64,000 nucleotides of DNA from an uncultured Bacteroidales bacterium (GTDB taxonomy: Bacteria; Bacteroidota; Bacteroidia; Bacteroidales; F082), in the NCBI GenBank assembly GCA_937896505.1, contig CALBNP010000063.1:1-64000 (forward strand), read 5' to 3'. The notes below the pieces were generated by a model. It was not told where the DNA came from and made no database searches. It saw only the letters and a program-made list of their open reading frames with translations. A program made the position numbers and the translations under genes. Below are positions 10,059 to 18,547 of the stretch, one piece after another (within the stretch, counting starts at the first letter, position 1; each line of letters starts with the position of its first letter).

Positions 10059-10631
10059 TTAGAAAGTTTCCGGCGCCTTGTCAGCTCCCTTGTCGGCCTC
10101 GAAGTAGGCGCGTTGCTCGAATCCGAACATCTTGGCAATGAGGTTGCTTGGGAAACGACGCACCTTTTGGTTATATGACTTAGCCGTTTCGTTGAATCGC
10201 TCACGCTCAATGGCAATCCGGTTTTCGCAACCTGCCAGTTCGGCTTGCAAAGTGAGGTATTCTTCGTTGGCCTTCAGGTCGGGATATTCCTCAACGCTAA
10301 CGAGAAGTCGGCCAATGGATTGTGACAATTCATCTTGTGCGGCTTCAAAGGAATGGAGGTCAGTTGTTTCGTCGATGTTGACGTTGGTAGCCGTAGCTTT
10401 GGCTCGTGCTTCGGTGACTGCAATCAGCGTACCTTGCTCATATTCTGTGTATTGCTTTACTACTGCCACAATATTCGGAATAAGACTGGCACGACGCTGA
10501 TAGACATTCTCGACTTGGCTCCAAGCTGTCCTAACAGCCTCTTGTTGTTTGACAAAAGAATTGTAGGTCGATGCTCCCCAAATCAGGATGAGGGCGACAA
10601 TGGCGATGACGGCAATCCAAATCTTTCTCAT
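10059..10631 (-). CDS. lemA: LemA family protein
   Basis: The 190-residue protein has a single N-terminal transmembrane segment (about residues 3-20), then the LemA coiled-coil domain with the conserved YNSFVKQQEAV, AWSQVENVYQRR and LIPNIV segments. It ends in the typical FPSNLIAKMFGF stretch. LemA proteins are membrane-anchored with the helical part outside the membrane; their role is not settled. It starts 12 nt after the pyrI stop codon, so it is probably the last gene of a pyrB-pyrI-lemA transcript. Confidence 0.9.
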   Translation of the reverse strand: MRKIWIAVIAIVALILIWGASTYNSFVKQQEAVRTAWSQVENVYQRRASLIPNIVAVVKQYTEYEQGTLIAVTEARAKATATNVNIDETTDLHSFEAAQDELSQSIGRLLVSVEEYPDLKANEEYLTLQAELAGCENRIAIERERFNETAKSYNQKVRRFPSNLIAKMFGFEQRAYFEADKGADKAPETF

Positions 10632-10643
10632 GAGTTCAAGCGA

Positions 10644-11111
10644 TTAAATAAACTCCAACTGGTCTAAGGAAGTGTTCTTCTCGCAATAGTGGCAATGGAG
10701 CTTGGTCTCGCCTTTAGCATCTTTCACGAGGGTGAACTTGGTAGGAACATCGTGCTCCTTGTTGGTGATGCAGTTGGGATTGAAGCACTTGACGATGTGC
10801 TCGATTTTCTCAGGAACATTGACTGTCTGCTTGTTGACCACTTCGTAGTCCTTGATTTCGATAAGCGAGGCGGTAGGAGCAACTAAGGCGACCTTGTTGA
10901 TTTCTTCAGGCTTGAAGAACTTGTCAGAAATCTTGATTATGCCTTTGCTGCCGTATTTCTTGCTTTCGAGGTTGGTGCCGAAGTAGATAGGATTGCTCAC
11001 TTTTTCCAAGCCCAAGATTTTCACGACTTGAAACACTTTGTCGGCTGGAATATGGTCGATAACGGTTCCGTTTTCAATGGCGGACACGATTAATTCTTTT
11101 CTTTTTTCCAT
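10644..11111 (-). CDS. pyrI: Aspartate carbamoyltransferase regulatory subunit
   Basis: The 155-residue protein matches PyrI. It has an N-terminal allosteric nucleotide-binding domain (residues ~1-100, including VSAIENGTVIDHIPADK) and a C-terminal zinc domain whose four cysteines appear as CFNPNC and CHYC. PyrI binds ATP/CTP/UTP and tunes the catalytic trimers of PyrB. It is 35 nt downstream of pyrB and shares its upstream attenuator-like leader. Its presence means the enzyme should be feedback regulated, unlike PyrB-only forms. Confidence 0.96.
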   Translation of the reverse strand: MEKRKELIVSAIENGTVIDHIPADKVFQVVKILGLEKVSNPIYFGTNLESKKYGSKGIIKISDKFFKPEEINKVALVAPTASLIEIKDYEVVNKQTVNVPEKIEHIVKCFNPNCITNKEHDVPTKFTLVKDAKGETKLHCHYCEKNTSLDQLEFI

Positions 11112-11146
11112 AGTGTGATGATTTCAATTGTTTGATTGATAGTTGA

Positions 11147-12067
11147 TTATTTGAGTCCAAGAATTGAAGCGATGAGAGCTTGACGTGCATATACGCCATT
11201 TTGGGCTTGCTGGAAGTAATATGCTTTCGGATTGGCATCCACATCGACATGAATCTCGTTGACGCGTGGCAGTGGGTGCAGCACACGACAGTTCGGCTTC
11301 GAGTCTTCGAGCATGTAGTTGCGGAGCACATACGAATTCTTCACTCTCTCGTATTCTTCTGGGTCTGGGAAACGCTCGCGTTGGATGCGGGTCATGTAGA
11401 TGATGTCGGAATGTGGGATGGCATCTTCCAACTCGGTGTATTGGTTATATTCCAGATTTGCATCCTTGATGTGTTGCTTCACGACGCTTGGAAGTTTCAG
11501 TTCGACAGGCGAAACGAGGTTGAATTTTGCGTTGAAGTTGCACATGGCTTCAACAAGGCTGTGAACGGTGCGTCCGTATTTGAGGTCACCGACGAGGGTG
11601 ATTTCCAAGTCTTTAAGTGTGCCTTGCGTCTTGCGGATACTGTAAAGGTCGAGCATGCATTGGGTTGGGTGTTGGTTGGCGCCATCACCAGCGTTGATGA
11701 TTGGCACTTTCGACACTTCGGAAGCAAAGCGTGCTGAGCCTTCGATAGGGTTACGCATGACGATAAGGTCGGCATAGCTGGCCACCATGGTGATGGTGTC
11801 GGCCAATGATTCGCCTTTTTGGATGCTGGTTCCCGAGGTGCTGCTGAAACCGATGACGTTGCCGCCCAAAAGCTGGATGGCAGTCTCGAAGCTGAGGCGT
11901 GTACGGGTCGAAGGTTCGAAGAACAACGATGCGATGATGCGACCGTTAAGCAGGTTCTGGTGCGGGTTCTTCTCGAAGTCTTCAGCGATGTCCAAAACAT
12001 GGCAGATTTCTTCCGGTGTGTAGTCGCTGATTGAAATCAGGCTACGGTTTTTCAGTGAAATTGACAT
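11147..12067 (-). CDS. pyrB: Aspartate carbamoyltransferase catalytic subunit
   Basis: The 306-residue protein carries the carbamoyl-phosphate loop FFEPSTRTRLSFETA and the HPTQ-containing segment NQHPTQCMLDLYSI, plus the aspartate-binding PLPRVNEI. It catalyses condensation of carbamoyl phosphate and aspartate, the committed step of pyrimidine synthesis. The ATG at 12067 is followed by the conserved N-terminus. The 5' end lies inside a small leader open frame and just downstream of a terminator hairpin, so expression is probably set by attenuation. Confidence 0.97.
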   Translation of the reverse strand: MSISLKNRSLISISDYTPEEICHVLDIAEDFEKNPHQNLLNGRIIASLFFEPSTRTRLSFETAIQLLGGNVIGFSSTSGTSIQKGESLADTITMVASYADLIVMRNPIEGSARFASEVSKVPIINAGDGANQHPTQCMLDLYSIRKTQGTLKDLEITLVGDLKYGRTVHSLVEAMCNFNAKFNLVSPVELKLPSVVKQHIKDANLEYNQYTELEDAIPHSDIIYMTRIQRERFPDPEEYERVKNSYVLRNYMLEDSKPNCRVLHPLPRVNEIHVDVDANPKAYYFQQAQNGVYARQALIASILGLK

Positions 12068-12213
12068 AGGCGTATAGATTTAGTTTTGTTATTGACAAAA
12101 AAAAGACGGCCAATGGTTTGACCGTCAATATGTAAATAAATGAAATTCAAATCAATGGAATTTGACAATTCCTTTTTTGCATTGCTTTCCGGTGATTTGA
12201 TTAAGTAACTCAT
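12052..12213 (-). CDS. Candidate pyrBI leader peptide (53 residues) reading across the attenuator
   Basis: An ATG at 12213 opens a 53-codon frame (starts MSYLIKSPES, ends IRLCQFH). It runs through a T-rich stretch, continues through the terminator hairpin and T-run at 12097-12126, and stops 16 nt inside pyrB in another frame. E. coli pyrBI uses the same layout: a leader peptide is translated across a UTP-sensitive pause and an attenuator. Here the minus-7 promoter element ends only eight bases before the ATG, so the message would be nearly leaderless. There is no homology evidence; support is from layout only. Confidence 0.5.
   Translation of the reverse strand: MSYLIKSPESNAKKELSNSIDLNFIYLHIDGQTIGRLFFVNNKTKSIRLCQFH
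12097..12126 (-). terminator. Attenuator hairpin upstream of pyrB
   Basis: On the minus strand GACGGTCAA pairs with TTGGCCGTC (9 bp including one U-G wobble) around an ACCA loop, followed by eight T. This is a complete intrinsic terminator located between the pyrB promoter and the pyrB start codon, where it can only act as an attenuator. The region just before it is T-rich, as expected for UTP-sensitive pausing. Confidence 0.85.
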
Positions 12214-12220
12214 CAAGCCG

Positions 12221-12228
12221 CAAAATTA
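12221..12228 (-). promoter_or_regulatory. pyrB promoter minus-7 element
   Basis: On the minus strand the sequence is TAATTTTG, matching the Bacteroidetes TAnnTTTG consensus. It lies upstream of the attenuator and about 155 nt from the pyrB start. The divergent argS minus-7 element is only 32 bases away. Confidence 0.6.
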
Positions 12229-12260
12229 CATTTTTTTATTTTCTTGAGAGAAAAAATCAC

Positions 12261-12268
12261 TATTTTTG
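12261..12268 (+). promoter_or_regulatory. argS promoter minus-7 element
   Basis: TATTTTTG fits TAnnTTTG exactly and lies 20 bases upstream of the ATG at 12289. It falls inside the longer open frame that begins at 12244, which argues for the downstream ATG as the real argS start. Confidence 0.6.
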
Positions 12269-12288
12269 TGCAATTAAATCTTATTGAA

Positions 12289-14103
12289 ATGTTAGAAGAA
12301 ATACTTAGACAGTTATTTATAAAGTCATTTACAAATCTTTATGGCCAAGAACCGCCTGTTCAACAAGTCAATTTTCAGAAAACACGTCCCGAATTTGAAG
12401 GCGACCTCACTATTGTCGTGTTCCCTTTCTTGAAGTTGGCCGGACGTAAGCCCGAACAGCTTGCAGAAGAGATGGGCAACGAGATGATGAAGGAATCGGA
12501 GATGATTGCCGGTTTCAATGTGGTGAAGGGTTTCCTTAATATCTTGATTTCTGACCGTTTCTGGCTGAATTTCTTTGCCGAAAATCACGATAAGGAACTG
12601 TATGGCCGTAAGGAGATTACGGGAAAGCCGGTAGTGGTGGAATATTCTTCGCCAAACACCAACAAACCATTGCACTTGGGTCATATCCGCAACAACCTCT
12701 TGGGTTGGAGTGTTTCTGAAATCATGAAGGCCAATGGCAAGAATGTGGTGCGTGTTAACTTGGTGAACGACAGAGGTATCCACATTTGCAAGAGTATGCT
12801 AGCTTGGAAAAAGTGGGGTAATGGCTGCACGCCAGAATCGACAGGAAAGAAAGGCGACCACTTGATTGGCGATTTCTATGTCTTATTCGACAAGGAGTTT
12901 AAGAAAGAAGTGAAGGCTTTGCTGCCAGAAAACTACGACCAACTGGACGAAAAAGCGCAAGAAGAAGCAATGGCCAAGGCCGAAAGCCAATCGACTTTGA
13001 TGAACGAAGCACGCGAAATGCTTGTGAAATGGGAAGCCAACGACCCAGAAGTGCGCCTACTTTGGGAAATGATGAACCAATGGGTGTATGATGGTTTCGA
13101 TGTGACTTACAAACGTTTAGGTGTGAGTTTCGAAAAGATTTATTACGAATCGCAGACCTATTTGTTAGGTAAGTCGTTGGTGCAAGAAGGCCTTGAAAAA
13201 GGTGTGCTATATCGTCGCGACGACAATTCGGTTTGGTGCGATTTGCGCGATGAAGGTCTTGACGAGAAACTCCTTCTCCGTCGCGATGGCACTTCGGTGT
13301 ATATGACTCAAGATTTGGGTACAGCCCAACTTCGTGTGAAAGAATATGATCCTGAAAAACTGATATATGTAGTTGGTAATGAGCAGATTTACCATTTCGA
13401 TGTGCTGAAGCGCGTTTTGGTGCGTTTGGGCCGTGAATGGGGTAATGATATCGAACATCTGTCGTATGGCATGGTGGAATTGCCAAATGGAAAGATGAAG
13501 TCGCGCGAAGGTACTGTGGTGGACGCTGACGACCTCATGGATGAGATGGTGGCAACGGCCAAATCGGTTTCTGAGGAACTTGGCAAGGCTAAGGATTTGT
13601 CGCCAGAAGATGCTGACAGACTGTATCATACCATCGGCTTGGGCGCTTTGAAGTATTTCATCCTCAAAGTTGACCCAAAGAAGACCATGCTCTTCAATCC
13701 GGCAGAATCTATTGATTTCAATGGCAACACTGGCCCGTTTGTCCAATATACCCATGCTCGTATTTGTTCGGTTTTGCGCAAAGCCAAAGATATGGGCGTT
13801 GAACTTGACAATGAAGTGAGAATGAGCGACTTGCAGTCGAAGGAAAAGGAAATTATCGTGATGATGTATGGCTGGCCGATTGTGCTGAACCAGGCATCGG
13901 AAAACCGCAGTCCCGCCATGATTGCCAATTTCATTTTCGAGTTGGCCAAGGAGTTTAACCAGTTCTATCAGGAATGCCCGATTCTGAAGGAGTCGGCTGA
14001 TGTGGAACGTCGTCAGTTCCGTTTGCAGATTTGCGGTATGGTTGCCGCCTTGTTGCGTAATGCTTCCGAATTGCTGGGCATCGGAATGCCAAACAGAATG
14101 TAA
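12289..14103 (+). CDS. argS: Arginine--tRNA ligase
   Basis: The 604-residue class I synthetase carries the HIGH-type motif HLGH (residues 129-132, in SPNTNKPLHLGHIRNN) and the KMSKS-type GKMKSREGT. The N-terminal Add-1 tRNA-recognition domain and C-terminal DALR anticodon-binding domain (ending ELLGIGMPNRM) are complete. The frame is open upstream to 12244, but the ATG at 12289 was chosen because a minus-7 element lies in between and the protein then begins MLEEILRQLF, as in relatives. It charges tRNA-Arg in the cytosol. Confidence 0.96.
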   Translation: MLEEILRQLFIKSFTNLYGQEPPVQQVNFQKTRPEFEGDLTIVVFPFLKLAGRKPEQLAEEMGNEMMKESEMIAGFNVVKGFLNILISDRFWLNFFAENHDKELYGRKEITGKPVVVEYSSPNTNKPLHLGHIRNNLLGWSVSEIMKANGKNVVRVNLVNDRGIHICKSMLAWKKWGNGCTPESTGKKGDHLIGDFYVLFDKEFKKEVKALLPENYDQLDEKAQEEAMAKAESQSTLMNEAREMLVKWEANDPEVRLLWEMMNQWVYDGFDVTYKRLGVSFEKIYYESQTYLLGKSLVQEGLEKGVLYRRDDNSVWCDLRDEGLDEKLLLRRDGTSVYMTQDLGTAQLRVKEYDPEKLIYVVGNEQIYHFDVLKRVLVRLGREWGNDIEHLSYGMVELPNGKMKSREGTVVDADDLMDEMVATAKSVSEELGKAKDLSPEDADRLYHTIGLGALKYFILKVDPKKTMLFNPAESIDFNGNTGPFVQYTHARICSVLRKAKDMGVELDNEVRMSDLQSKEKEIIVMMYGWPIVLNQASENRSPAMIANFIFELAKEFNQFYQECPILKESADVERRQFRLQICGMVAALLRNASELLGIGMPNRM

Positions 14104-14109
14104 TCTTGT

Positions 14110-14133
14110 AGAGACGCGATTCATCGCGTCTCT
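14110..14133. repeat. Short palindrome between argS and rsmE
   Basis: AGAGACGCGA and TCGCGTCTCT form a perfect 10-bp stem with a TTCA loop. The form (GTAGAGACGCG... palindrome) resembles a dispersed intergenic repeat I recall from Bacteroidetes genomes. It has no T-run, so it is not a clear terminator. Only one copy is seen in this window. Confidence 0.6.
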
Positions 14134-14148
14134 TAAATATTAAATTCA

Positions 14149-14871
14149 ATGAATGTCTTTTATATCCCAGATGCGGTTGAGGGTCTGAATACCCTTTCGG
14201 AAGACGAGTCGAAGCACTGTGTCAAAGTGCTCCGCATGACCGAAGGCGAGCATTTCTGTGTGACCAACGGCGAAGGCTTCCTGTTCGATGCCGAATTGGT
14301 GGAGGCGCTCCCTAAACGGGCAACTGTCAATCTTACCAATAAGCACAAAGGGTATGACCATTGGGACTTCAATCTCGAAATCGCTATTGCTCCTACCAAG
14401 TTGAACGAACGGACCGAGTGGTTCCTTGAAAAGGCTACTGAAATCGGTATCGATTGCGTTCGCTTGTTCACTTCTTACCATTCCGAACGTCGTGCCGCCA
14501 ACGTGGAACGCTTCGAGAAAGTGATGGTGGCGGCCATGAAACAGAGCATCAAGTCGAGGTTGCCGCGAATTGAGGATTTGGTGAGTTTCGAGAAACTTGT
14601 CAAGCAACCTTTTGAAGGCCAGAAGTTTATCGCTTGGATTGACGATGATGTAAAAGATTGCCTTTGTGACCTATATAATAAAGGTGAAAATGTGCTTGTG
14701 CTGATTGGTCCGGAAGGTGATTTCAGTCCTGAGGAAGTGGCATTGGCTAAGGAAAATGGCTTTGTACCGTGCAGTTTGGGTGATGCGCGACTGCGTACCG
14801 AAACGGCTGCCATGGTGGCTTGTCATACGATTCAACTCATTAATCAATTAAAATTAAGAATGCAGAATTAG
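14149..14871 (+). CDS. rsmE: 16S rRNA (uracil-1498-N3)-methyltransferase
   Basis: The 240-residue SPOUT-family enzyme has the N-terminal PUA-like RNA-binding segment with SEDESKHCVKVLRM and the C-terminal knotted SAM-binding region with LIGPEGDFSPEE and LGDARLRTETA, all hallmarks of RsmE. It methylates U1498 of 16S rRNA in the assembled 30S subunit. Length is normal. It is followed by the DUF4159 gene across an AT-rich stretch containing imperfect GAATT-type repeats. Confidence 0.95.
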   Translation: MNVFYIPDAVEGLNTLSEDESKHCVKVLRMTEGEHFCVTNGEGFLFDAELVEALPKRATVNLTNKHKGYDHWDFNLEIAIAPTKLNERTEWFLEKATEIGIDCVRLFTSYHSERRAANVERFEKVMVAAMKQSIKSRLPRIEDLVSFEKLVKQPFEGQKFIAWIDDDVKDCLCDLYNKGENVLVLIGPEGDFSPEEVALAKENGFVPCSLGDARLRTETAAMVACHTIQLINQLKLRMQN

Positions 14872-14896
14872 GAATGGAGAATTGGGAATAGGAAGG

Positions 14897-15544
14897 ATGA
14901 AGAAATTGATAATCATAGTTTTGATGTTCGTTTCTGTTGCTGTGCAAGCCCAACAGATGAATATCGCCTTGCTGAAATATCGTGGCGGTGGCGACTGGTA
15001 TGGCAATCCTACATCGTTGCCCAATTTGGTGCGATTCTGCAATCAGGAAATCGGCACGGACATCAATCCAAACGTGCCCACGGTTGAGCCGTCAAGTCCG
15101 GATTTGTTCAATTATCCATACGTCTATATGACGGGCCACGGCAATGTGACTTTCGATGCCGCTGAAGCTCAAAATCTTCGTAACTATCTGATTGGCGGTG
15201 GTTTTCTTCATATCGACGATAACTATGGCATCCGAAAATTCATCGAGCCACAGATGAAGAAGGTTTTCCCTGAATTGGACTTTGTCGAATTGCCTTATTC
15301 GCATGAGATTTTCAAGTCGCCCTATTTGTTTTCTAACGGTTTGCCAAAGGTTCACGAACATGATAACAAAGCTCCACAACTTTTCGGTTTGATTTACGAT
15401 GGCCGTTTGGTGTGCATCTTCACATACGAATGTGATCTTGGGGATGGTTGGGAAGACCAGCGCGTTCACCACGACTCGCAGGAAATACGTACCCAAGCCT
15501 TGCGCATGGGGGCCAACATTTTACAATATGTGTTCACGAAATAA
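14897..15544 (+). CDS. DUF4159 family secreted protein
   Basis: The protein starts MKKLIIIVLMFVSVAVQAQ, a clear signal peptide, then continues with a DUF4159 domain (about residues 24-215) containing LLKYRGGGDWYGNP, YVYMTGHGNVTF and the conserved GGGFLHIDDNYG. The ATG at 14897 was preferred over 14882 because it gives the clean signal peptide and follows GGAAGG. The fold is glutamine-amidotransferase-like in predictions for this family, but no function is established. The product is probably periplasmic. Confidence 0.85.
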   Translation: MKKLIIIVLMFVSVAVQAQQMNIALLKYRGGGDWYGNPTSLPNLVRFCNQEIGTDINPNVPTVEPSSPDLFNYPYVYMTGHGNVTFDAAEAQNLRNYLIGGGFLHIDDNYGIRKFIEPQMKKVFPELDFVELPYSHEIFKSPYLFSNGLPKVHEHDNKAPQLFGLIYDGRLVCIFTYECDLGDGWEDQRVHHDSQEIRTQALRMGANILQYVFTK

Positions 15545-15564
15545 ACTATAAAACATTGAATATT

Positions 15565-15930
15565 ATGGAAGAACAAAAAAAATGCCTCTACTGCGGAGAA
15601 CCAATCATTGGCCGTATCGATAAGAAGTTCTGCTGCGACTCGTGCCGCAATAGCTATAACTACGAGAAAAACCACAAGCAAACGAATCTTGTCAGAAATA
15701 TCAATGCCATCCTTTCGCGAAACTATAACATCCTAAAAACGTTGAATCCTACTGGAAAGGCTTTTGTCAGTAAGCAGCAACTGGATGAAAAAGGTTTCGA
15801 TTTCAAGTATTTCACCCACATTTACACGACCAAGACAGGCTCGGTTTATTATGTGGTTTATGACCAGGCCTACGTGAAAAAGGAAAACGACAAGGAACAT
15901 TTCATCCTTGTTGAAAACGCTGACTTGTAA
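15565..15930 (+). CDS. Small zinc-finger protein (DUF2116-like N-terminus)
   Basis: The 121-residue protein begins MEEQKKCLYCGEPIIGR and then KKFCCDSCRNSYN, a CxxC...CxxC treble-clef-like zinc ribbon in the first 30 residues. The remainder is a helical plus strand-rich region (SVYYVVYDQAYVK) with no recognised domain. The frame is open upstream into the preceding gene, but the ATG at 15565 immediately precedes the zinc ribbon and follows the DUF4159 stop. Function is unknown; nucleic-acid binding is plausible from the ribbon only. Confidence 0.75.
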   Translation: MEEQKKCLYCGEPIIGRIDKKFCCDSCRNSYNYEKNHKQTNLVRNINAILSRNYNILKTLNPTGKAFVSKQQLDEKGFDFKYFTHIYTTKTGSVYYVVYDQAYVKKENDKEHFILVENADL

Positions 15931-15941
15931 TTGCTTGAAAT

Positions 15942-17594
15942 TTAGTTTAGCAACACCTCGGCAGCCTTCATGGCTTCCGGGGTGATTTTGTCATTGCTAA
16001 GCATCTTCGCGATTTCTTTGATACGCTCTTCTCGGTCAAGGATCTTGATGTTCGACTTGGTCTTGGCTCCGTCGTTGTCCTTGAAGATGAAATAGTGATG
16101 TGCTGCCTTGCTGGCCACTTGGGGCAAGTGCGTGATGGATAGCAGTTGCAGCGATTGTCCCATCTGCGACATGATGCTTCCGATTTTGGCGGCCACTTCG
16201 CCTGAAACTCCAGTGTCGATTTCATCGAAAATCAGGGTCGGAATGTAGTTGTAGCCCGAAACGACACTCTTGATACTGAGCATCAATCTCGAAAGTTCAC
16301 CACCTGAAGCCACACGACTCATCTCGCTGACTTCCATGCCTTTGTTGGCAGAGAACAAGAAAGTGATATGGTCAAATCCATTGGGGGAATAAGTGCCTTG
16401 TTTCTTGACTTCGATGCTGAAAACGGCAAACGGCATGGCCAATTGATGAACCAACGCGGTAACATCGTCAGCAAATCCCTTGGCGGCTTTCTGGCGCTTG
16501 TCATGTAGCTTTTGGGCGTATTGCGTTAGCTTTTTCTCGCTTTCTTGCCATTGTCGTTGTGCTTTGGCAATTTCTTCATCGATGTTTTCGTAGGCACTTA
16601 CTTTGGCTTTCAGGTCGTCGCGAAGCGTGATGAGTGCATCGAAGTCTGCAACATGATGTTTCATCATCAGGCGATTGAGCAGGTCGAAACGCTCTTGCAG
16701 AAAGGCTAATTGTTCTTCGTCGAATTGGGTGTCGCCTTCCAAACGGTCGAGGTCGTAAGCAATGTCTTTTAGCTCGACTTTTAGGTTCTCGATTCGCTCG
16801 TCCATGCCTTCGGTGCTTGGAATAAGTTGTTTCAGACGCGTCAAAGTACTGCACAAGTCGTTGATTTGTTGTAATATGGCTGTGTCAGAGTTTTCAAGCA
16901 AGGTGTTGGCGTTGACCAATAGAGTCTTAATTTCTTCGGCGTTTTCCATCATTTGAAGTGTCTGCTCAATTTCTGCATATTCGCCTTCTTTCAGGTTGGC
17001 CTTGTCGAGTTCTTCAAACTGGAATTTGAGGTAGTCGTTTTCGGCAGCGTTTTTCTCGGCCATCTCTTTCAGCTCATCGAGATGACGTTTCAGATTGTTC
17101 CAATTTGTGTATTCGGCTTTATAATCGCTGATGCTGTCGGCATTTTGAGCAATTTCATCCAAAAGTCTCAACTGGAAATCGCTGTTGGTGAGTAGGAGAG
17201 AGTCGTGCTGCGAATGGATATCGACAAGTTGGCTGCCGATTTCTTTCATCGTTTGCAAAGTGACAGGTGTGTCGTTGATGAAAGCTCTCGTCTTTTTTGT
17301 GGGAGTCAGTTCGCGTCGGAAAGTGCATTCCTTTTCAAAATCCAAGTCGTTTTCTTCGAAAAGTGTTTGTAGCGAGTCGCCGTTAAGAATGAATTCGGCT
17401 TCAACGACACATTTCTCGTCTTTGTCATAAAGCACATTGGTATCAGTGCGGTCGCCTAAAGCGAATCCCAAGGCCCCAAGCAAGATTGACTTACCGGCTC
17501 CAGTTTCGCCCGTAATAACACTAAAACCCTCATTGAAACTGATGTCCAGTTTTTGGATGAGGGCGTAGTTGCTAATATGCAATCGCTGTAGCAT
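15942..17594 (-). CDS. recN: DNA repair protein RecN
   Basis: The 550-residue SMC-like ATPase has an N-terminal half with Walker A GETGAGKSILLGAL (about residues 30-43), a long central coiled coil, and a C-terminal half with the ABC signature RVASGGELSRLML and Walker B TLIFDEIDTGVSG. RecN acts early in recombinational repair of double-strand breaks. It begins 9 nt after the porD-like gene and ends the leftward run bamD-omega-porD-recN. Confidence 0.96.
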   Translation of the reverse strand: MLQRLHISNYALIQKLDISFNEGFSVITGETGAGKSILLGALGFALGDRTDTNVLYDKDEKCVVEAEFILNGDSLQTLFEENDLDFEKECTFRRELTPTKKTRAFINDTPVTLQTMKEIGSQLVDIHSQHDSLLLTNSDFQLRLLDEIAQNADSISDYKAEYTNWNNLKRHLDELKEMAEKNAAENDYLKFQFEELDKANLKEGEYAEIEQTLQMMENAEEIKTLLVNANTLLENSDTAILQQINDLCSTLTRLKQLIPSTEGMDERIENLKVELKDIAYDLDRLEGDTQFDEEQLAFLQERFDLLNRLMMKHHVADFDALITLRDDLKAKVSAYENIDEEIAKAQRQWQESEKKLTQYAQKLHDKRQKAAKGFADDVTALVHQLAMPFAVFSIEVKKQGTYSPNGFDHITFLFSANKGMEVSEMSRVASGGELSRLMLSIKSVVSGYNYIPTLIFDEIDTGVSGEVAAKIGSIMSQMGQSLQLLSITHLPQVASKAAHHYFIFKDNDGAKTKSNIKILDREERIKEIAKMLSNDKITPEAMKAAEVLLN

Positions 17595-17603
17595 AAAGCC
17601 TAA

Positions 17604-18536
17604 TTAAAACTTTCCGTTTTGCAGTATTGCATCGTATCTCGTGGCTTGCGACGGGTCTATGGCTTTCAGAATCCTGGTGACTTCAGTCTTTTCTTTCTGA
17701 TTTCCTTGCGAATAGATTTGGATTATCTCATCGCGTTTGGTTTCAACGATAAGCTGAAGGAAATAACACATAGGATATTGGTTGTAGACGGATTCCAACT
17801 GGATGATGGCTCCCGTGATACTTTCGCGGCCTTTTGTGGGATCTTCCGACATCACGTCGAGACCTTGGCGATGATAGTTGTAGAGGAATTCGCGCAGTGC
17901 CTTGTAGTTTTCGTTGGTCAGGTTTTCGCATAGAACGTAGCGGTTGCGGCGTTCATTTGAGCTCCATCCCGATTCGCCGGTGCTTTGTGCAGCGCTAACG
18001 ATATTGGATGCCACTTTGTAGAATTCCTCACCACCATAGAGAGAAAATGAGTCGAACTCGAAGCCTAAGAACATGTAGATGTAATAGGCAATGGTTGAGG
18101 TCAGGTTCGAACTGTAGATGTTAGGATTGAAATCGAGTGCTTCGCCTTCTGAATAGGAGAAAGGGAATTGCGTGTCGATGTAGTTGAAAAGTGGTGTGCT
18201 ATAAGTGGCCTTGTAGGTGGGACGTTTCAGTGCAAGGTTGAGTTCGCCACGGAATGAGGTGGCGTCAATCTTTTCCTGGATGTTGATGACCATCGAACAT
18301 TCGATTTTCTCGACCGGCTTGAAGTTGATGTTGGTCCACTTGGTGTTGTTGATGAATTCGTAGAGTGCGGTCTGCATACTTTCGAAAACACTCTTGTCGG
18401 TGCCAGCAATTTTATTGGAATTGACACGGATGTCGCATTTGATTTCCTGGGCCTTAATGGATTGCGATGGGATGAAACAGCCTAGAACAGCCAATGTCAA
18501 TGCCAATAAAGTAATGAATGTTCTTTTCATGGTCAA
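17604..18536 (-). CDS. DUF4835 family protein (PorD-like, type IX secretion-associated)
   Basis: The 310-residue protein has an N-terminal signal peptide (about residues 1-29, ending IKAQ) and the DUF4835 body, including IKCDIRVNSNKI, FSYSEGEALDF and the ITGAIIQLESVYNQYP repeat-like helix near the C-terminus. Members of this family are annotated as PorD in type IX secretion systems. A role in secretion here is supported by the nearby porX gene and a cargo protein with a type IX tail. It lies between the omega gene (11 nt) and recN (9 nt). Confidence 0.82.
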   Translation of the reverse strand: MTMKRTFITLLALTLAVLGCFIPSQSIKAQEIKCDIRVNSNKIAGTDKSVFESMQTALYEFINNTKWTNINFKPVEKIECSMVINIQEKIDATSFRGELNLALKRPTYKATYSTPLFNYIDTQFPFSYSEGEALDFNPNIYSSNLTSTIAYYIYMFLGFEFDSFSLYGGEEFYKVASNIVSAAQSTGESGWSSNERRNRYVLCENLTNENYKALREFLYNYHRQGLDVMSEDPTKGRESITGAIIQLESVYNQYPMCYFLQLIVETKRDEIIQIYSQGNQKEKTEVTRILKAIDPSQATRYDAILQNGKF

Positions 18537-18547
18537 AGAAACTAAAG

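Noticed and set aside
12244..12288. N-terminal extension of argS
   Set aside because: A TATTTTTG promoter element lies inside it and the extra 15 residues are not part of the family's N-terminus.
13207..14124. 305-codon open frame on the minus strand opposite argS
   Set aside because: It lies fully within argS, has no recognisable domain and follows the codon pattern of argS in antisense; a shadow frame.
14110..14133. Terminator of argS
   Set aside because: The palindrome is perfect but has no T-run, so it was recorded as a dispersed repeat rather than a terminator.
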